Shown here: positions 24,449 to 34,926 of the stretch, one piece after another
Position numbering within the stretch: position 1 is the first letter of the stretch
Layout of the letters: each line of letters begins with the position of its first letter
Assembly: GCA_003313425.1 (NCBI GenBank)
Contig: NHZP01000023.1
Span: 620,001-684,000 of the forward strand
Direction of reading: 5' to 3'
From: Pseudopyrenochaeta lycopersici
Taxonomy: Eukaryota; Ascomycota; Dothideomycetes; Pleosporales; Pseudopyrenochaetaceae
DNA: 64,000 nucleotides
Program-made: the position numbers and the translations under genes
The notes under the pieces: model-generated
What the model was told of the DNA's origin: nothing
Seen by the model: only the letters and a program-made list of their open reading frames with translations
The model's database searches: none

Positions 24449-24557
24449 CAGACTAGAATCTTTTTCGCGATCAGAGATTGTCGCTTTCCCAGCCAAAGTT
24501 GCTTCAAGTCATATCTGCCAAATCCTATCACACCACTGAGATCAGTATATCTTCATC

Positions 24558-25295
24558 ATGAAATACACATTGAGCATTCTTGCCCTTGCGGCTCTATCAT
24601 TCGCCAATCCGCTCCCACAAAACGATGCAGCAGCACCACCAACATTCAAGATCACGAATGTCATCTCCGGTGGTTCTGGATGTCCTCAGGGCAGCATTGA
24701 CGTCAATTGGACCGACAACAGGATCCTCCCTATTTGTATGCTTTCCCTTATCCAGTCTCACCTCAATGAGAAGCGCAGTGACACTTGACTAACAATCTCG
24801 CAGACTTCAACAAGGAGTTTACCGCCAAGGTCGGATCAAAAGTTGACGTGACAGACTCACGAAAGAACTGCCAGATCAACCTCGCCCTCGAGTTTTCGCC
24901 TGGTTATTCGTTCGCTATTTTCAGCGCCGACTACGCTGGGTGGGCAGATCTTGACAAAGGCGTGACGGGCATCGTCAAATCGACCTATTACTTCTCTGGC
25001 GATCAAGACCAGGTACATTGCCTTTGTTGCCACACCGCCTTTCCCCGAATCCAAACTGACAACAATGCAGGCTTCCACAACGCTCACCATCCCTGGCCCC
25101 TACCATGGCTCCTATTATAAGCACGACGACGTCGCTCTATCCGTATGGTCGCCCTGCGGCAGCAGCGCTGCGCTCAACGTCAACTCCGAGGTTGCGCTTA
25201 CACCTTTGGCGACTGCTCTAACAGGTACACTTGTTGCGACGCGCGAGGGTGCGCGGTTCAGGTCTACATTCAACATCCAGTGGAAGAAGTGCTGA
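24558..25295 (+). CDS. Small secreted protein, DUF4360 family
   Basis: Function unknown; DUF4360 proteins are secreted and common in filamentous ascomycetes. Exons are 24558-24735, 24804-25012 and 25071-25295 (donors GTATGC and GTACAT; acceptors CGCAG and TGCAG). Phases match and give 203 aa. A signal peptide of about 16 residues ends at SFA before NPLPQ. The mature part starts with the family's ITNVISGGSGCPQGSIDV segment. It contains four cysteines (near 42, in KNCQIN, in SPCGSS and at the C-terminal WKKC), suggesting two disulfides. The FSPGYSFAIFSADYAGWADLDKG segment is also typical. It has no catalytic motif. Its size and secretion make it effector-like in form only. The family call is firm; the role is open. 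Confidence 0.88.
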
Positions 25296-26188
25296 ATATT
25301 TGACGAGAATTTGAGCCAAGTATCGTGCTGTTGCGAGCAACATGAATACTTGTGCTGTGTATATGAATGTGCTTGGTGCTTGTAGAGCTATCATACCCTT
25401 CGTTCTATGTTTTTTATTTTCAAGAAATCAAAAAGTCTTCAATCTACCTCATCGACGTTCCACTTTTGTGTTTGGAACTGACGTCGACATCGTTTGCACG
25501 ATGGCACTCAAGAGAGCATGAATCCCTGGCATTAATCCCCTGTAACATGTCTAAATCGTACTCTTTTTTTTAAAAAAAAAAAAACAAAGAATCGATATAA
25601 TCTTATTAGACACACACGGACTATTCCAGCCCACACGGCATATCATTTGCCAGCCTCTTTAACACGATCCTTCCAACGGGGAAAAAAACAATAACAGGCG
25701 GGCCCCAATTGCACGACGTAGAAGCAAAGTTCTCACGGCAATCTACCCTTAATCTACACAAACCCGGCTCGACAAAGATGCGGCTACGTGGATAGATTTG
25801 TTTCTATTTTGGCACCACGTTTACGCAGGGGCAGCGCAAGTAATATAGCGTGCATGATCTGGCCCAAGGTATGGACACGACTCGGTTCGAGCGCAGAGAG
25901 ATTTGCCAAGGTTGTTGTGGTGCTGGGAATGCGGACCGGGAGAGGGATTTTGCGGTTCTGTGTGAGTTTGTTTGCGGGATTTGAAGGCGGTCAGATTTTG
26001 GAGCTTCGCGTTTTTGGTCAGTGGGACTGGAAACAGTCCATTGTTAGTGGAGAGGATTGCTTCTACGGCTTTGGCGAGATTGATCGTGGTTGCATAATGT
26101 GTACTTTAATTTTCAGATGACACTGTTCATTATTGCAAAAGGGCGTTGATATCGTTCTCATAAGTTTTCGTAAAGTTTGGAAGCTTAG
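25296..26188. other. Intergenic, convergent 3' region
   Basis: This 893-bp spacer separates the DUF4360 gene from the 3' end of ADA3. It contains a T9-A13 homopolymer junction at about 25563-25584. A 110-residue plus-strand frame (25788-26120) shows no known feature and was not called. Confidence 0.5.
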
Positions 26189-28075
26189 TTACTCCTCAGC
26201 TTCTGTGTTCCAGATTTCTACTTCTTTGTTCTCATACTCCTTCATCTTCTCCTCGTCAAAGATGGTCTTGTCTGGCAAGCCAGTCTTGCCAAAGTTGACA
26301 ACAGGGCCAATGGTGCTTATCCATTGCTGGCGCCGCTCCATAAGGGTCCTGATTGGTTCGCCAACACCAGGTCGACTGAGACCGGCATTCGCCACAGGAT
26401 GGCTGCCACCACCTGCGCCGCCAGGTCGTTTGTTTTGCTTCTTGCCTTTGCCAATGTTGCGGTTTCGTTTGAGGTAAGCGGCGTTGAGTTGGGTATCGAG
26501 ATCATCGGCTATGGTGTTGTATTCTTGTTGTGCTATTCTCTCCTCTGTCAACTCCAGCAATCTCTGCTTCCTGGCGCCATTCACAATACTCTGCTTGCGT
26601 AGCTCTTCTTGCAGGAATCGTAGCCGCTGGGCTACTTCGTCATCAAAGTGGCTGTCGTACGACTGGGATTCGGCGTCAGCTTCGGAAATCAGTCCGTAGT
26701 GCTTGAGTTCCATGAGCACGCGATCTTCGAGGCCGGCGTAATCGGCGCGTGCACTCTGTTGTGGGGCTTTCCAGCCGGGTTGCAGGAAGTCGGAGAGCTG
26801 GGTCGCGGCGGGGACCGAGTTGGTACTACTGGCGTCGGGTGGAGCGCCTGCGCCTTCGTCAATGTCCATGGCATCGCCATTGATGCCACTGGTCTCGTTG
26901 GAAGCGGCCTGGTTCCCGCGGCCTTCTGGCCTTAGTGTGGCCAGCAGGCGAGATAGCAAGGGCCCGGCAGAGACTTGGTCTGTCTCGAGAAGGTCTTCAG
27001 AGATGTCTTCGGCAGCACCGCGCGGCAGGTTGGGGGATGGACGTAGATCAGTCGAGTCGATGTGCATGGCGCCGTCTTCCTCGGCCCAGATGTCCTTGTA
27101 GTGTCTTTGGCCCCGTCGTGGGAGGACGAAGGGGGCTATCCTGTCTCCCCGCTCTTTCAAAAACGCAACGTCTTCCTCCGTCAGTGGCCGTATATAGGGC
27201 TCGACGTAGTTTGCGAAGACGGAGGCATTGACCTGTGTTGCAGGCTTTGCATTGGAGAAGTCCTTATCTGGGGGCAGGCCGGCAATCCTGTCGCGCAAGT
27301 CGGTGGGGGGGAACTCTGCAACACAGTAGATGTCCTTCTTCTCGTCGTCTGTCATTCCAGGGGTGACGTCGCGGATGTGGTATATTGTGGGGTCGTCAAA
27401 GGTGGCGGGGTCGGGCCCAAAGGTCTGATACTGCGGCACGGCGGGCGCGGGCGGGGGCTGGTGGGAGAGTTCTGAGCCGCTGGGTGAAGGGGCGTCTGCT
27501 GGGCCGGTGCCGGCAGCGGATGGGGGGGCTTGTGAGACGGGAGACGATATGGCGGAGGAGTTGTCTAGACGGGTGTCGCCGCCGCCGTCCTGCCTGGCGA
27601 GGCCGTGGGCGCCTGTGGTGGGAGGGCGCTTTCCGTCCTCGTCGTGCTTCTTGCTGACCTTCTTCAGCTTGTGCCTGCGCTCGCGGTCGTCGGGGTCCTT
27701 GTCCTTGTCGCGGTCGCGCGGCACGCGGTTCTTCCTGAGGCTGTGCAGTTCTCGGAGCGCGCCCTCTGACTGGGTGCAGCGCGCCTCGATGTTCTTCAGG
27801 ACCGTCTTCTCGATCTGGTCGCGCATGTGGACCAGCTTGGCGCCCGAGGGGATCTGGGTGCTGCTCGCCCCGCCGTCGAGGATGTCTTCGACCGTGTGCT
27901 CGCATTTCCTGAGGAAGGAGCCGAGCGGCTTGCCAAAGTACGACGACGACGACGACGGCGACGGCTCGACTGACGCGCGCACCGTGGGGAGCGGCGTTGT
28001 GTTGCGGCTGCGGGGGGTGGCCGACGGCTTTGCGCCCGGCTTTGCCTTGCCCTTGCTGCTCACGCCTGGAGCCAT
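26189..28075 (-). CDS. NGG1: SAGA/ADA complex subunit Ada3 (Ngg1)
   Basis: Ada3/Ngg1 links the Gcn5 histone acetyltransferase and Ada2 within the SAGA and ADA coactivator complexes in the nucleus. Single exon, 628 aa. The N-terminus is Lys/Pro/Ser-rich (1-45), followed by the conserved GSFLRKCEHTVEDILDGG segment (about 51-68). A charged region with RDRDKDKDPDDRERRHK lies near 121-138. A Pro-rich linker is next. The C-terminal Ada3 domain (about 445-600) begins YAGLEDRVLMELKHYGLIS and includes the long helix with ELTEERIAQQEYNTIADDL. The end is ENKEVEIWNTEAEE. ATG 28075 is the only sensible start. The upstream 358 bp is shared with the divergent RING-H2 gene. The Ser/Asp repeat area is low-complexity but in frame throughout. 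Confidence 0.93.
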   Translation of the reverse strand: MAPGVSSKGKAKPGAKPSATPRSRNTTPLPTVRASVEPSPSSSSSYFGKPLGSFLRKCEHTVEDILDGGASSTQIPSGAKLVHMRDQIEKTVLKNIEARCTQSEGALRELHSLRKNRVPRDRDKDKDPDDRERRHKLKKVSKKHDEDGKRPPTTGAHGLARQDGGGDTRLDNSSAISSPVSQAPPSAAGTGPADAPSPSGSELSHQPPPAPAVPQYQTFGPDPATFDDPTIYHIRDVTPGMTDDEKKDIYCVAEFPPTDLRDRIAGLPPDKDFSNAKPATQVNASVFANYVEPYIRPLTEEDVAFLKERGDRIAPFVLPRRGQRHYKDIWAEEDGAMHIDSTDLRPSPNLPRGAAEDISEDLLETDQVSAGPLLSRLLATLRPEGRGNQAASNETSGINGDAMDIDEGAGAPPDASSTNSVPAATQLSDFLQPGWKAPQQSARADYAGLEDRVLMELKHYGLISEADAESQSYDSHFDDEVAQRLRFLQEELRKQSIVNGARKQRLLELTEERIAQQEYNTIADDLDTQLNAAYLKRNRNIGKGKKQNKRPGGAGGGSHPVANAGLSRPGVGEPIRTLMERRQQWISTIGPVVNFGKTGLPDKTIFDEEKMKEYENKEVEIWNTEAEE

Positions 28076-28433
28076 GGCGGGTGCAGTGGCGTGGGCGTGG
28101 ATGTCTATGTGAGCGTAGATATGTATGTGGGAGGGATGTGTGGGTGGGCGTGGCAGCGCTGGCAGCGCTGGCAGTCAAGCTTTGGCTAAGCTTTGCTCGC
28201 TCGGCCGCTGCGACATCCGGTTGCATCGGCGTCCCCAGTCGCCCCTCCGGCTCCAGCCTCTATCTCTTCATCAGCCCCCCTCCTCGCCTCGATGCACTTC
28301 TGCTGCTGTTGACTCTCGCCTGTTTTACTCTCGTGTGCTGCATCCTCGTCGGTTCTACAACCGGTGCTCCAGCATGCCGAGTGCCCGCCACACCCTAGCG
28401 GCTCCCGTGTAACCCGCCTGGCGCGCATTCAAG
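28076..28433. other. Bidirectional promoter, ADA3 / RING-H2 protein
   Basis: This 358-bp GC-rich spacer lies between divergent starts. It contains an 8-bp-type tandem run (GCTGGCAGC repeated near 28150-28172). It also holds a stretch near 28295-28355 that in one plus-strand frame reads as a strongly hydrophobic Leu/Cys-rich segment with no ATG; see the RING-H2 entry. Confidence 0.5.
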
Positions 28434-30264
28434 ATGGGTACGTCACCTCTCCTCGTCGCCCATTGGGGCCACTCGCTCACACCTCACCGCGCGCAGCTGC
28501 CCAAAGGATCGGCATCTTCACCATCGACTTCCCCGACCCGTATGCCATCAGCTACGACAACAACAAATTCAACACGCTCAACGACTCCATCTCCTTCCAG
28601 TACCGCATCCTGAGCAACATCCAGACCCTCTCCACCAAGGGCGTCGACGTCGGCACCGATCCCTACGGCATCCTCTACGTCCCCGACCTGCACACCGACG
28701 CATGCAGCGCCGCCGAGCAGGACCACGTGCCCGCCAACGCAACCCGCCTCGCCAATCTCCCCGTGGGCAAGAACTATGCCCTCATCGCCGTAGCGCCGTG
28801 GTACAGCGCACAATGCATGATTGAGTACTTCTCCGCAGCCCGCCTAGCCCCCACAAAGGCCATCTTCGTCTACCAGCCCGGCCAGGGCAACGCGAAACCC
28901 CCCGTCCTGAACGATGCCTCGTGGAACCTCAACGACGGCGGCAGCTGGCAGTCAGCCAACAAGTTCCCCACCTATGCCCTCTCAACCATGACCGGCACCA
29001 TCATCATGGACCAGCTCAGCCAGTATTCCGGCAACCTCACCGACGCCCCTAATGGCGAACAACTGGCGCAAATCTTTGACCCTTCCGACTACATCCGCTT
29101 ATGGGCCACGGTCAATACAGGTACGCTGCTCTCCTCGATGCTTCTGCTTCTTCCCTCGTCTCTTCCGCCCCCCATATTGACTGAACATTGGCAGAATCTG
29201 GAGGCCAGCTCCCAAGTCTTTGGGTCTTCCTCGTCATCGTCATGGCAATTCTCCTTGTTGCCGTCAGCATCACCTCGGTCGCCATGCACGTCATCCAGCG
29301 CAGACGTCGAAGAGCCCTCCGCCAACGCGTCCTCAATGGAGAAGTCGATCTCGAAGCGCTCGGTGTCAAGCGTCTCACTGTTTCGCAACAAGTCCTCGAC
29401 AAACTACCAATCTATACATACACGGCCGCCACTTCAGACGACCCAGAAAAGACTGGTCCCCAGCTTCCCGCCCAAGCACTCCATCCACCCTCTTCCTCGG
29501 AACATTCCGAAACAGCCCATAAGATATCACCGCTTTTCCGCCGCTCGTCTGTGCCTGCCGTACCAACGACTGGCATGTCGACCTCCTGGTCACAGCTAAC
29601 CTGCCCCATATGTCTGGACGATTTCGAGCTCAACGAGACACAGGTGCGCGAGCTGCCTTGTCGCCACGTCTTCCATCCCGATTGCATTGATACCTTCCTC
29701 CTCCGCAACTCGTCGTTATGTCCAATGTGCAAGCAAAGCGTACTACCCAAAGGCGATTGTCCGGTCACAATCACCAATATAATGGTGCGTCGAGAGCGAC
29801 ATATCGCCCGCATGCGCGCCAGGAACGCACATTCCGCAAGCCAGCAACCAAGTGCTGTGCAACCTCATACAACGCCCCTCGCATCCATTGCGCTCGCTCG
29901 TCAGCCAGGGGCTTTCGGCTCGCTGGGGAGCAGAATAGGTGGTGCCTTTACTAGTCGACGTATCTTTAGCGCTCCTGAACCAACCCAGTCAAGACCGCCG
30001 GATATTGAAATGGCAAATACCACAAGCTTGCCACAATCCGCCGAAATTCCTCCAGCGCTACCTCCGCCAGCTGGTACTGACGCGACCCCAACCCAGGCAG
30101 CTACGCAAGATTGTGAACCATCCCGAAACCGCAGAGAATGGGCCCGCCAAAGAGCCCTAGCGCTGCTGGGAACCAGACAAGCCCCTTCCAGCGACGCTGA
30201 GGAGCAAGAGAATGGGCCTCGCTGGCGGCGAGGGCTTCGTAAAGTGTTCCCTGGCTTTCGTTAA
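28434..30264 (+). CDS. Transmembrane RING-H2 ubiquitin ligase with lumenal PA-like domain
   Basis: Likely an endomembrane E3 ligase. A lumenal or extracellular half (about 1-210) resembles protease-associated-type domains and starts (M)AAQRIGIFTIDFPDPYA. One transmembrane helix follows, LWVFLVIVMAILLVAVSI. The cytosolic part carries a C3H2C3 RING (29602-29740) with CPICLDDF, CRHVFHPDC and CPMC. Exons 28497-29120 and 29195-30264 are firm. The 5' end is not: the best splice model uses a 4-nt first exon ATGG (28434-28437) with a strong GTACGT donor and GCGCAG acceptor. That model, 565 aa, lacks a signal peptide, although AAQ looks like a signal-cleavage site. The tail is Ser/Pro-rich and basic. 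Substrates are unknown. Confidence 0.8.
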
Positions 30265-31163
30265 AGTTTTTGTGCTCTTTTTGTGATACCGTGTCCAATG
30301 GACCAAGCATTTCCACTGGTGTTTTAGGTCATATGTTGTATTGTATGGTGTTTTTTTGGAAACGGCCAACTTTCGAACCGTTTGTCATTGTATGGGGTAA
30401 ATATGATTCGACGCAGCGTCTGTCTCTTCTTTACTGCACATGATCTAACTAGTCAACTACTCGAATCTTTTCCTTTCCTTTGTGTCAGCAATGGTTGATA
30501 TATTCATCTCCATAAGTACCATGTGCCAATATCTTTGGCGCTGTGTGTTTGCACAAGTCTTTCCTTGCTCGTTGTCATTCTAGTTTAGTTCCACAGTCAA
30601 GGACGTCACATGATTTACCAACTACGTTGCCGTAAACACTGATCTTCAGATTCATATCCAATCTTCCTCGCTCTATCCTTCATCAATCGATATAAGTCTA
30701 CTCTCTTAGTCAATTACATACCATCACCTCACATAGCTTTAAGTAATGCCATAATCAATATCTCTTCGTTGAGAATAGTGGGAACTGTGTAGCCTCAATG
30801 AAGACCAACAGTTGCATACCTCTGAGAATTAAACATCACATCATACAGCAGTGGCAGAGTTTACTACCATGTGTTCCTTTGTATCTGTGTTATTAGCCGT
30901 AGCTGTTCCAATAGCCAACGGAGAAATTGTCTCTACCGCCTCCGATATCAATGTTGCCATCATAATGATTCCCTCCTTCATGAATCCCTGGCAGAGATAT
31001 AAAAGTAGAGTCGATAGCTGCACCCCAAGTGTTTGATGCCTTCCATTCCCATGAGTACAAAAGTGTCGCGCCTCCTGAACGCCGTATCAGATCTCCCGCA
31101 ATCATATACACCCCTCATGTCCGTCGCCTTACCATCGACAATGTTCAATGCTCCAGCTCGTCC
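30265..31163. other. Convergent intergenic region, 0.9 kb
   Basis: This spacer lies between the 3' ends of the RING-H2 and SRA genes. Short frames only (60-72 codons at 30841-31111) with no recognisable content. Sequence is moderately AT-rich. No repeat or RNA gene was seen. Confidence 0.5.
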
Positions 31164-32750
31164 CTACCAAACCTTTTCTTTCAGCCTCTTGAACTCTGCG
31201 ACTTCATAGAGAGTCGGGCGTCGTGCAGCATTGTCCTCACAGCGGACAGGCCCTTGATTCCCACTCCTCTGCAGCTTGAACCGATACATCGCCTTGTCCT
31301 CATCCACCAACGCATAGCTCTCGACTTTGTACAACCCATCATACCGCAATCCCAGCTCAGGCCGGTATTTGTTCGTCTTGCGAAGCTGGGCCGAGCGAAT
31401 GACGCGAATCGGATTGCCAAGTTGTGCCGAGTGAATGAGATGTAACGTGTTCTCCGTGGGCGTGCAGTTCTTGCCCTCGGTGCCGCTGTATTCGATGGTG
31501 TCGCCATCATCTTGGTCGTGATATCCGTTGCCGCCTGAGAGCACGATGGAATATGCTCCCTTATCCTTTTCCCCAAATATGCCTACAGGGTGAAGTGAGT
31601 GGGAATGCTCCTACGTTTGGAATCATAGACGAGAAACAGACACAGGGCGTAGTGTGATATTCTTACCTCCTTGCGGTGCTCCATGAGCCCCATCTCGCAC
31701 AGTGCATAGCTGAGTGGGCCACCATTGCCCAAGCACAAGGTCACCTTCGCCGTAAAATTTCGCACTCGCAGGATGTTTGGCTCGGTATTCACGATCGATC
31801 TGGTCGCCGTTTCGATCTTTGCCTTTTACCGTGACGATACCCCGAAGGATATCTTGCTCGAAATTCTCGTTGTACCATCGGTTGTAAAGTTGGTACGCGT
31901 CTGCTTTCAAATCCCCTGGAAACCCCGAATCCTCCCTGAATATTCTTGGTAGACCAGTCTCATTAGCCAATATTCGCGCCTTTTTGAGGATGAATTTATC
32001 AACCTGCAACTTGATCTCAGCCTTGTGGATATGGTGTCGTAACTCCTCGTGAAGTTGGTTGAGCTGAGGTGACCTCTGCTCTGCTTCACATCGAATGGCA
32101 CAAGCTTTAAGAGCGTCAAGAGCGGTCAGTGATTGAGGACGTTTTTTGCCGAGCTCCTTCATCGTGAAGCCGTTTTCTTTGATTGACTTGTCCCATTCCG
32201 GTAGCGTTGGCCGTACTGTGTATTTGTCCTTCGCGATTTCCGATGCAAAGATTGATCGTGACGGTATGATGTCCATAGGTTCTACTGCAACCGATGCTCC
32301 TCGCGTAGCGCCAGTAGGAGACGCTACAGCTCGAGTCGGTGGAGTTGCATGATCCAATTTTGAGGCTATGCGGTCTGGGCCGCTCTTCACCATCCGTGCT
32401 CTTCCCTGCTGGGTTCTGAGTATGTCCTTCTTTGACCTTCTTTCATCTCGCAACTGGACTTCACCTATCCTCCGGACTTCTTTGATCTGCTCCACGCGTT
32501 CTGGCTGTACAACGGGCACTGACCGCTCTGCAATCTTGAAAGCGTTTACGCTGTGGTGTGTCTGCGCCTCAGGAAGCTTCGCGAAAGCATGCCCAGTAGC
32601 ACGCTTGTTCAACTTTTCTTTTTCTTTTGCATCTTGCGTCTTGTTTAGCGCACCAGATGCCATCCGCGCCACTGCCTCTCTCGCGCTTTTCACCATCCAT
32701 GCTGGTGGGTTGAATTGCGCGATTTCTTTTTGCTCTCCTGGTTGTGCCAT
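31164..32750 (-). CDS. SRA/YDG-domain protein (5-methylcytosine reader type)
   Basis: SRA domains bind methylated or hemimethylated cytosine by base flipping, as in UHRF1 and plant SUVH proteins. Exons are 32750-31667 and 31582-31164 (donor GTAAGA, acceptor TGTAG), giving 500 aa. The first about 270 residues are charged and mostly unstructured, with no PHD, RING or SET motif. The SRA fold runs from about 325 to 460. It starts RNGDQIDREYRAKHP, continues through QGGIFGEKDKGAYSIVLSGG and DDGDTIEYSGTEGK, and reaches LGLRYDGLYKVESYAL, which holds the YDG signature. The intron falls inside the SRA, so the domain is complete only after splicing. A short charged tail ends KEKVW. It probably acts in the nucleus; a link to DNA methylation or repeat silencing is inference. 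Confidence 0.88.
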
Positions 32751-33298
32751 GCCGGGCAGCCGCTGGCAGTGGGTGTATAGAGTTTTAGGTCCCGATTAGG
32801 ATCGATGGTTGTGTGTAATATCTGTCGAGACACAAAATACGGCAGGAGCAGTGACGAAAAGAGGGAGTGAGAGAAGGAGAGAAAGACAGAGAATGTTTGG
32901 TGGTGAAAGTGAGAGTACAGAATCACTCTTGGCGGTGGTAGAAATGCTATGGCAATGCTGTTTGCCTGTGTTGGTGTGCAAACGGCGATGTTGTAATTGT
33001 CAAGGTAAAGTTGAGCCTTTAGCGTTGGAGCAATACCACCATGTTCATGCTTGATTAGGCGTCATGGGTAATACGGGAAGTATAAGATAACGCGTTGTCT
33101 ATGTAGCAAGGAGAAAGAGCTATTGTGGTTCTTGACGTTCTTCGTTGATGACATTCTATCTCTACGTGGTCTTGAGAAAACAAGGTAAACTCCGGGCGCC
33201 TGCTGGCGCCTGCTGGCGCCTGCTGGCGCCTGCTGGCGATGCTAAAACTCCAAATGTTAATGCATCAAAGAACCGGATTATTGACGCGTACAAACGCC
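32751..33298. other. SRA-gene promoter and PAF-AH 3' region
   Basis: This 548-bp spacer includes a GA-rich stretch near 32850-32900, a 10-bp tandem repeat (listed separately) and no recognisable ORF. Confidence 0.5.
33195..33238. repeat. 10-bp tandem repeat TGCTGGCGCC, about 4.4 copies
   Basis: Perfect consecutive units occupy 33201-33210, 33211-33220 and 33221-33230, with partial units on both sides. It lies between the PAF-AH stop codon and the SRA gene's promoter. Non-coding by position. Confidence 0.85.
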
Positions 33299-34926
33299 TC
33301 ATTTCTCACTCCTCTCAACTACCTGTCCTAATGCTTCGCCCTCAACCATCGCCTCTCCTGGCCCAGTGCCGACAAGACTCTTCCCCTCCACTTGCTTACT
33401 ACCAGCCAGATCCAATTCGTCTCCCATATCCACGCTCAAGTTTGCCCAACCTCGCACGCTGTCCTTGGCAGAACTCAAGATCGCCATATCCTGTGCCAGG
33501 CTCGTGTCTTCTGCTTGTGCGTTGACTATTTCCAAATCTTGTGCACTCGTATTCGCGACTCTAATACCGCTTTGGCGCAATACTTGCAAGATAGCACGCG
33601 TATTAAGTCGAAGCACGCGATCTGGCTCTTTTGCACCAAAAACTTTGGCTGTTACCCAGGGAAAGAGAATGCCGAAATCGCTTTGGGACAAATGAGCAGA
33701 GGAAATGGGATAGAAGATGTGTGGGCCAGCTTGATCTGGATGCTTGGACCGCGCTTTTGGTGGCTTAGCGATAATACGCTTTGTCTCGTTGAAATTGGGG
33801 GTCCACTTGAAGAACCCTTCACTCAGGATAGTGAGAAGAGCCTTGCCGCCAACTGCCGCGTCGTAGCAAGGCATTGGCTTCGATCGAAGCCACGCGGTGT
33901 CGGGACTTTGGATAGGGAGCGCCCAAAGATCGAGTAGGATAACAGCACTGGTAGGTGTAATCTGGCGAACTAGGTGTGAGTCTCCAGAAGGTGTGAAGAG
34001 AGGCTTATAGCTTGGAATTCGTGCCTCAGTGCGGTAATGAACTGATTTGACGAATTGAACCATTGTGCAAGCGCCGAAAGAATGGCCGGCAAGGCTGATC
34101 GCGCCCGGCTCGTGGACGTTGAGGATGTTGGAGAACATGTTTAATAAACCCTTCTCGCTCGTTTTCGGCTGGTCTCCCGCCACATTCTTGAGGTTCTTCC
34201 CTATGTCGATTTTCAATAAAGCGTCATGTATCATGCCCAGCTCCCATAGCCGTATACGCAATTGCTCGTCTCTGGCCGCGTACACTTCCGTGCTTGGCTT
34301 GTGTGCAATCTGCCGATAATCAACGCGCTTGATTTTCTCTTTCTCTTCTGGGGTGTGGTGAATCGATAATGGCGCGCTTCCATCACGGTGATCTGGCGCT
34401 ACCACGACGACCCCGTGACTAGCTAATGAACCACATATGTGCGAATACGCGTTTCTGGAGCCACCAAGACCATGGGAGAATATCACGACAGGCCACCGTT
34501 GCAATTTTGTAGGAGGATCGAGAATGTCCGCGTTTTGGTGGACTGGCATCGAGATATAGTACAATAGCTGTGGTAGTAATCTGTACAATTGTTAGCAGAG
34601 CTCAGGGACTCCGATTTATGGCCGTTTGGGATTTGCACTTACGAGAAGATACCCGCAAACGCACTGTTTGCACCCAAAAACCTCGCGTAAGCACTTATGT
34701 ACTCCCTTTGCGGACTTGGTATCCATCTTACACCTCGCTGTTCGCTTTCCTGTTTGCAAGGATAGAACACTCTAAATGCGACTGTAGGCAGATCCGCTGG
34801 TGGCGCATTTGCACTGGGACTCTCCAATTCACTTGTGGGTATCTCTACGTCTACTGATCCGACTTTGTACGGGCCGGTGTGCGCAGGAAACGCAGGCGTA
34901 GGGTTGATACGATTAAGCCAGGTCAT
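33299..34926 (-). CDS. PAF-acetylhydrolase-like phospholipase/lipase
   Basis: Platelet-activating-factor acetylhydrolases remove short or oxidised sn-2 acyl chains from phospholipids. Exons are 34926-34643 and 34580-33299 (donor GTAAGT, acceptor GTACAG), giving 521 aa. The start ATG 34926 gives MTWLNRINPTPAFPAHTGPY, matching relatives. The frame is open further upstream but only with non-ATG codons. The oxyanion segment is FSHGLGGSRNAYSH (about 129-142). The nucleophile is Ser262 in LAGHSFGAC. The likely acid is Asp in LLDLWALPI and the catalytic His in the ISSAHLSQSDF segment. The C-terminal about 100 residues are variable and probably disordered. No signal peptide is seen, so the protein is probably cytosolic like fungal PAF-AH homologues. 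Physiological substrate unknown. Confidence 0.9.

Larger units (their letters stand above)
22155..24557. other. Gene-poor 2.4-kb region with decayed-looking fragments
   Basis: No intact gene was recognised. The region holds a 28-bp tandem repeat (22908-22997). A 121-residue minus-strand frame at 22523-22888 has no start context or domain. An exon-like open segment at about 23294-23497 ends in a GTGAGT donor with a CCCAG acceptor at about 23561. A TATATA element at 23911-23916 is followed by a 36-codon frame from 23943. None could be assembled into a family I know. The look is of old duplicated or degraded sequence beside the promoters of the two flanking genes. Confidence 0.5.
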
